Source: Pseudolabrys sp. (GTDB taxonomy: Bacteria; Pseudomonadota; Alphaproteobacteria; Rhizobiales; Xanthobacteraceae). From it: DNA of 64,000 nt. Location of the stretch: positions 28,430 to 92,429 of the forward strand of contig JAUXXH010000047.1 in NCBI GenBank assembly GCA_030684935.1, written 5' to 3'. The translations under genes were made by a program, and so were the position numbers. Shown one piece after another: positions 63,451 through 64,000 of this stretch. The number at the start of each line of letters is the position of its first letter. Positions within the stretch are counted from its first letter, which is position 1. The notes beneath the pieces are model-generated. The model was not told the origin of the DNA. It made no database searches and saw only the letters and a list, made by a program, of their open reading frames with translations.

Positions 63451-64000
63451 ATGTCTGAAGCCAGCGGTGCCCTTCAGGGATCTGCGCTCGACGAAACTCA
63501 CGATCCAGGACTGAAAAGCTGGCTGGATTCCGCCAACGGTCATGCGGATTTCCCGATCCAGAATCTGCCGTTCGGCATTTTCAGCACCGCTGGAAGTGCG
63601 CCGCGCAGCGGTGTCGCCATCGGCGATCAAATTATTGACCTCTCCGCGCTGTCGGAATCAGGACTGCTTTCGGGCGATGCGACAACCGCCGCGGCAACCG
63701 GGCGCGCATCGACGCTCAACGCCCTCATGGGCCTGCCGGCCCACATGCGCCGGTCGCTGCGGCGAGCGCTATCCGCGCTCCTCGCAACAGGCGCGCCGAA
63801 CCGGTCCATCGTCGAACAATTGCTCCATCCGATGAGCCAATGCGCGATGCATCTGCCGACCCGCATCGGCGGCTTCACGGATTTCTTTGCCGGCATTCAT
63901 CACGCCAGCAATGCCGGCAAGCTGCTCCGCCCCGACAATCCGCTGCTGCCGAATTACAAATACGTTCCCGTCGGATACCACGGGCGAAGTTCGTCGATCC
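63451..64000 (+). CDS. fahA: Fumarylacetoacetase, N-terminal part
   Basis: The window ends inside this gene; 183 codons are visible. The sequence DFPIQNLPFGIFSTAG, then PRSGVAIGDQIIDL and the late IGGFTDFFAGIHHASNAG and VPVGYHGRSSSI match fumarylacetoacetase, which splits fumarylacetoacetate into fumarate and acetoacetate as the last step of tyrosine degradation. The visible DFFAGIHHA segment holds the first metal Asp and the catalytic His region. AAGAGGGC precedes the ATG at 63451. It is in the same direction as hmgA and probably in the same operon. Confidence 0.94.
   Translation, partial: MSEASGALQGSALDETHDPGLKSWLDSANGHADFPIQNLPFGIFSTAGSAPRSGVAIGDQIIDLSALSESGLLSGDATTAAATGRASTLNALMGLPAHMRRSLRRALSALLATGAPNRSIVEQLLHPMSQCAMHLPTRIGGFTDFFAGIHHASNAGKLLRPDNPLLPNYKYVPVGYHGRSSSI

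Overview
The window looks like GC-rich chromosomal DNA from an alphaproteobacterium of the order Hyphomicrobiales, most likely near Bradyrhizobium, Rhodopseudomonas or Afipia. This rests on the intergenic repeat families, a PrtN-type gene, HWE-type sensor kinases and the general protein flavour; no rRNA or tRNA gene was seen to anchor it. All gene names are read from sequence motifs and remembered family features, without database searches.

Layout. (1) 1-7.4 kb is ordinary chromosome: a dehydrogenase, a metallo-hydrolase, a GST, a membrane histidine kinase, a DUF1289 protein, a retropepsin-like protease, a TauE/SafE permease and dusA. (2) At 7.4 kb a tyrosine integrase starts head to head with the 5' end of dusA, a known integration hotspot, and opens a long accessory region. 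(3) 8.6-14.4 kb holds an XRE regulator divergent from a compact five-gene operon: a nuclease-like protein, an unknown protein, a metallophosphoesterase, a soluble AAA+/M41 zinc protease and a DnaQ-like exonuclease. This is my best candidate for an undescribed system. (4) 14.5-25.8 kb reads as a defence island: AbiEi/AbiEii with a third gene, a HEPN plus PD-(D/E)XK pair, an unknown two-part protein, a broken DUF262 gene, the 3' remnant of a prokaryotic Argonaute, and a cytosine methylase - MORC-like ATPase - Z1 cluster whose Z1 gene is cut short. (5) 26-29 kb has a DUF3987-like gene, an array of GTTAC boxes resembling iterons, and a PrtN-like gene.

(6) 29.3-55.4 kb is a second accessory stretch, bracketed by two diverged copies of the selO 5' region. 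It has an intact selO, signalling genes (response regulator, HWE kinase, a PstS-like protein coupled to a GGDEF-EAL enzyme), a nucleoside phosphorylase divergent from a methyltransferase with abutting start codons, plasmid/ICE-type genes, a czc-type metal efflux operon (czcCBA plus czcD), a decayed amino-acid permease, an ISL3-like transposase with two unknown neighbours, and a broken integrase. At 55.4 kb a selO 5' fragment is fused in frame to the effector domain of an IclR regulator, which marks a recombination boundary.

(7) 55.9-64 kb is a catabolic region: alpha/beta hydrolase, Bug-type solute receptor, carboxymuconolactone decarboxylase-like protein, LVIVD-repeat protein, SDR, GntR and LuxR regulators, hmgA and the start of fahA (tyrosine/homogentisate degradation). 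Clear palindromic operators lie between the divergent GntR and LuxR genes.
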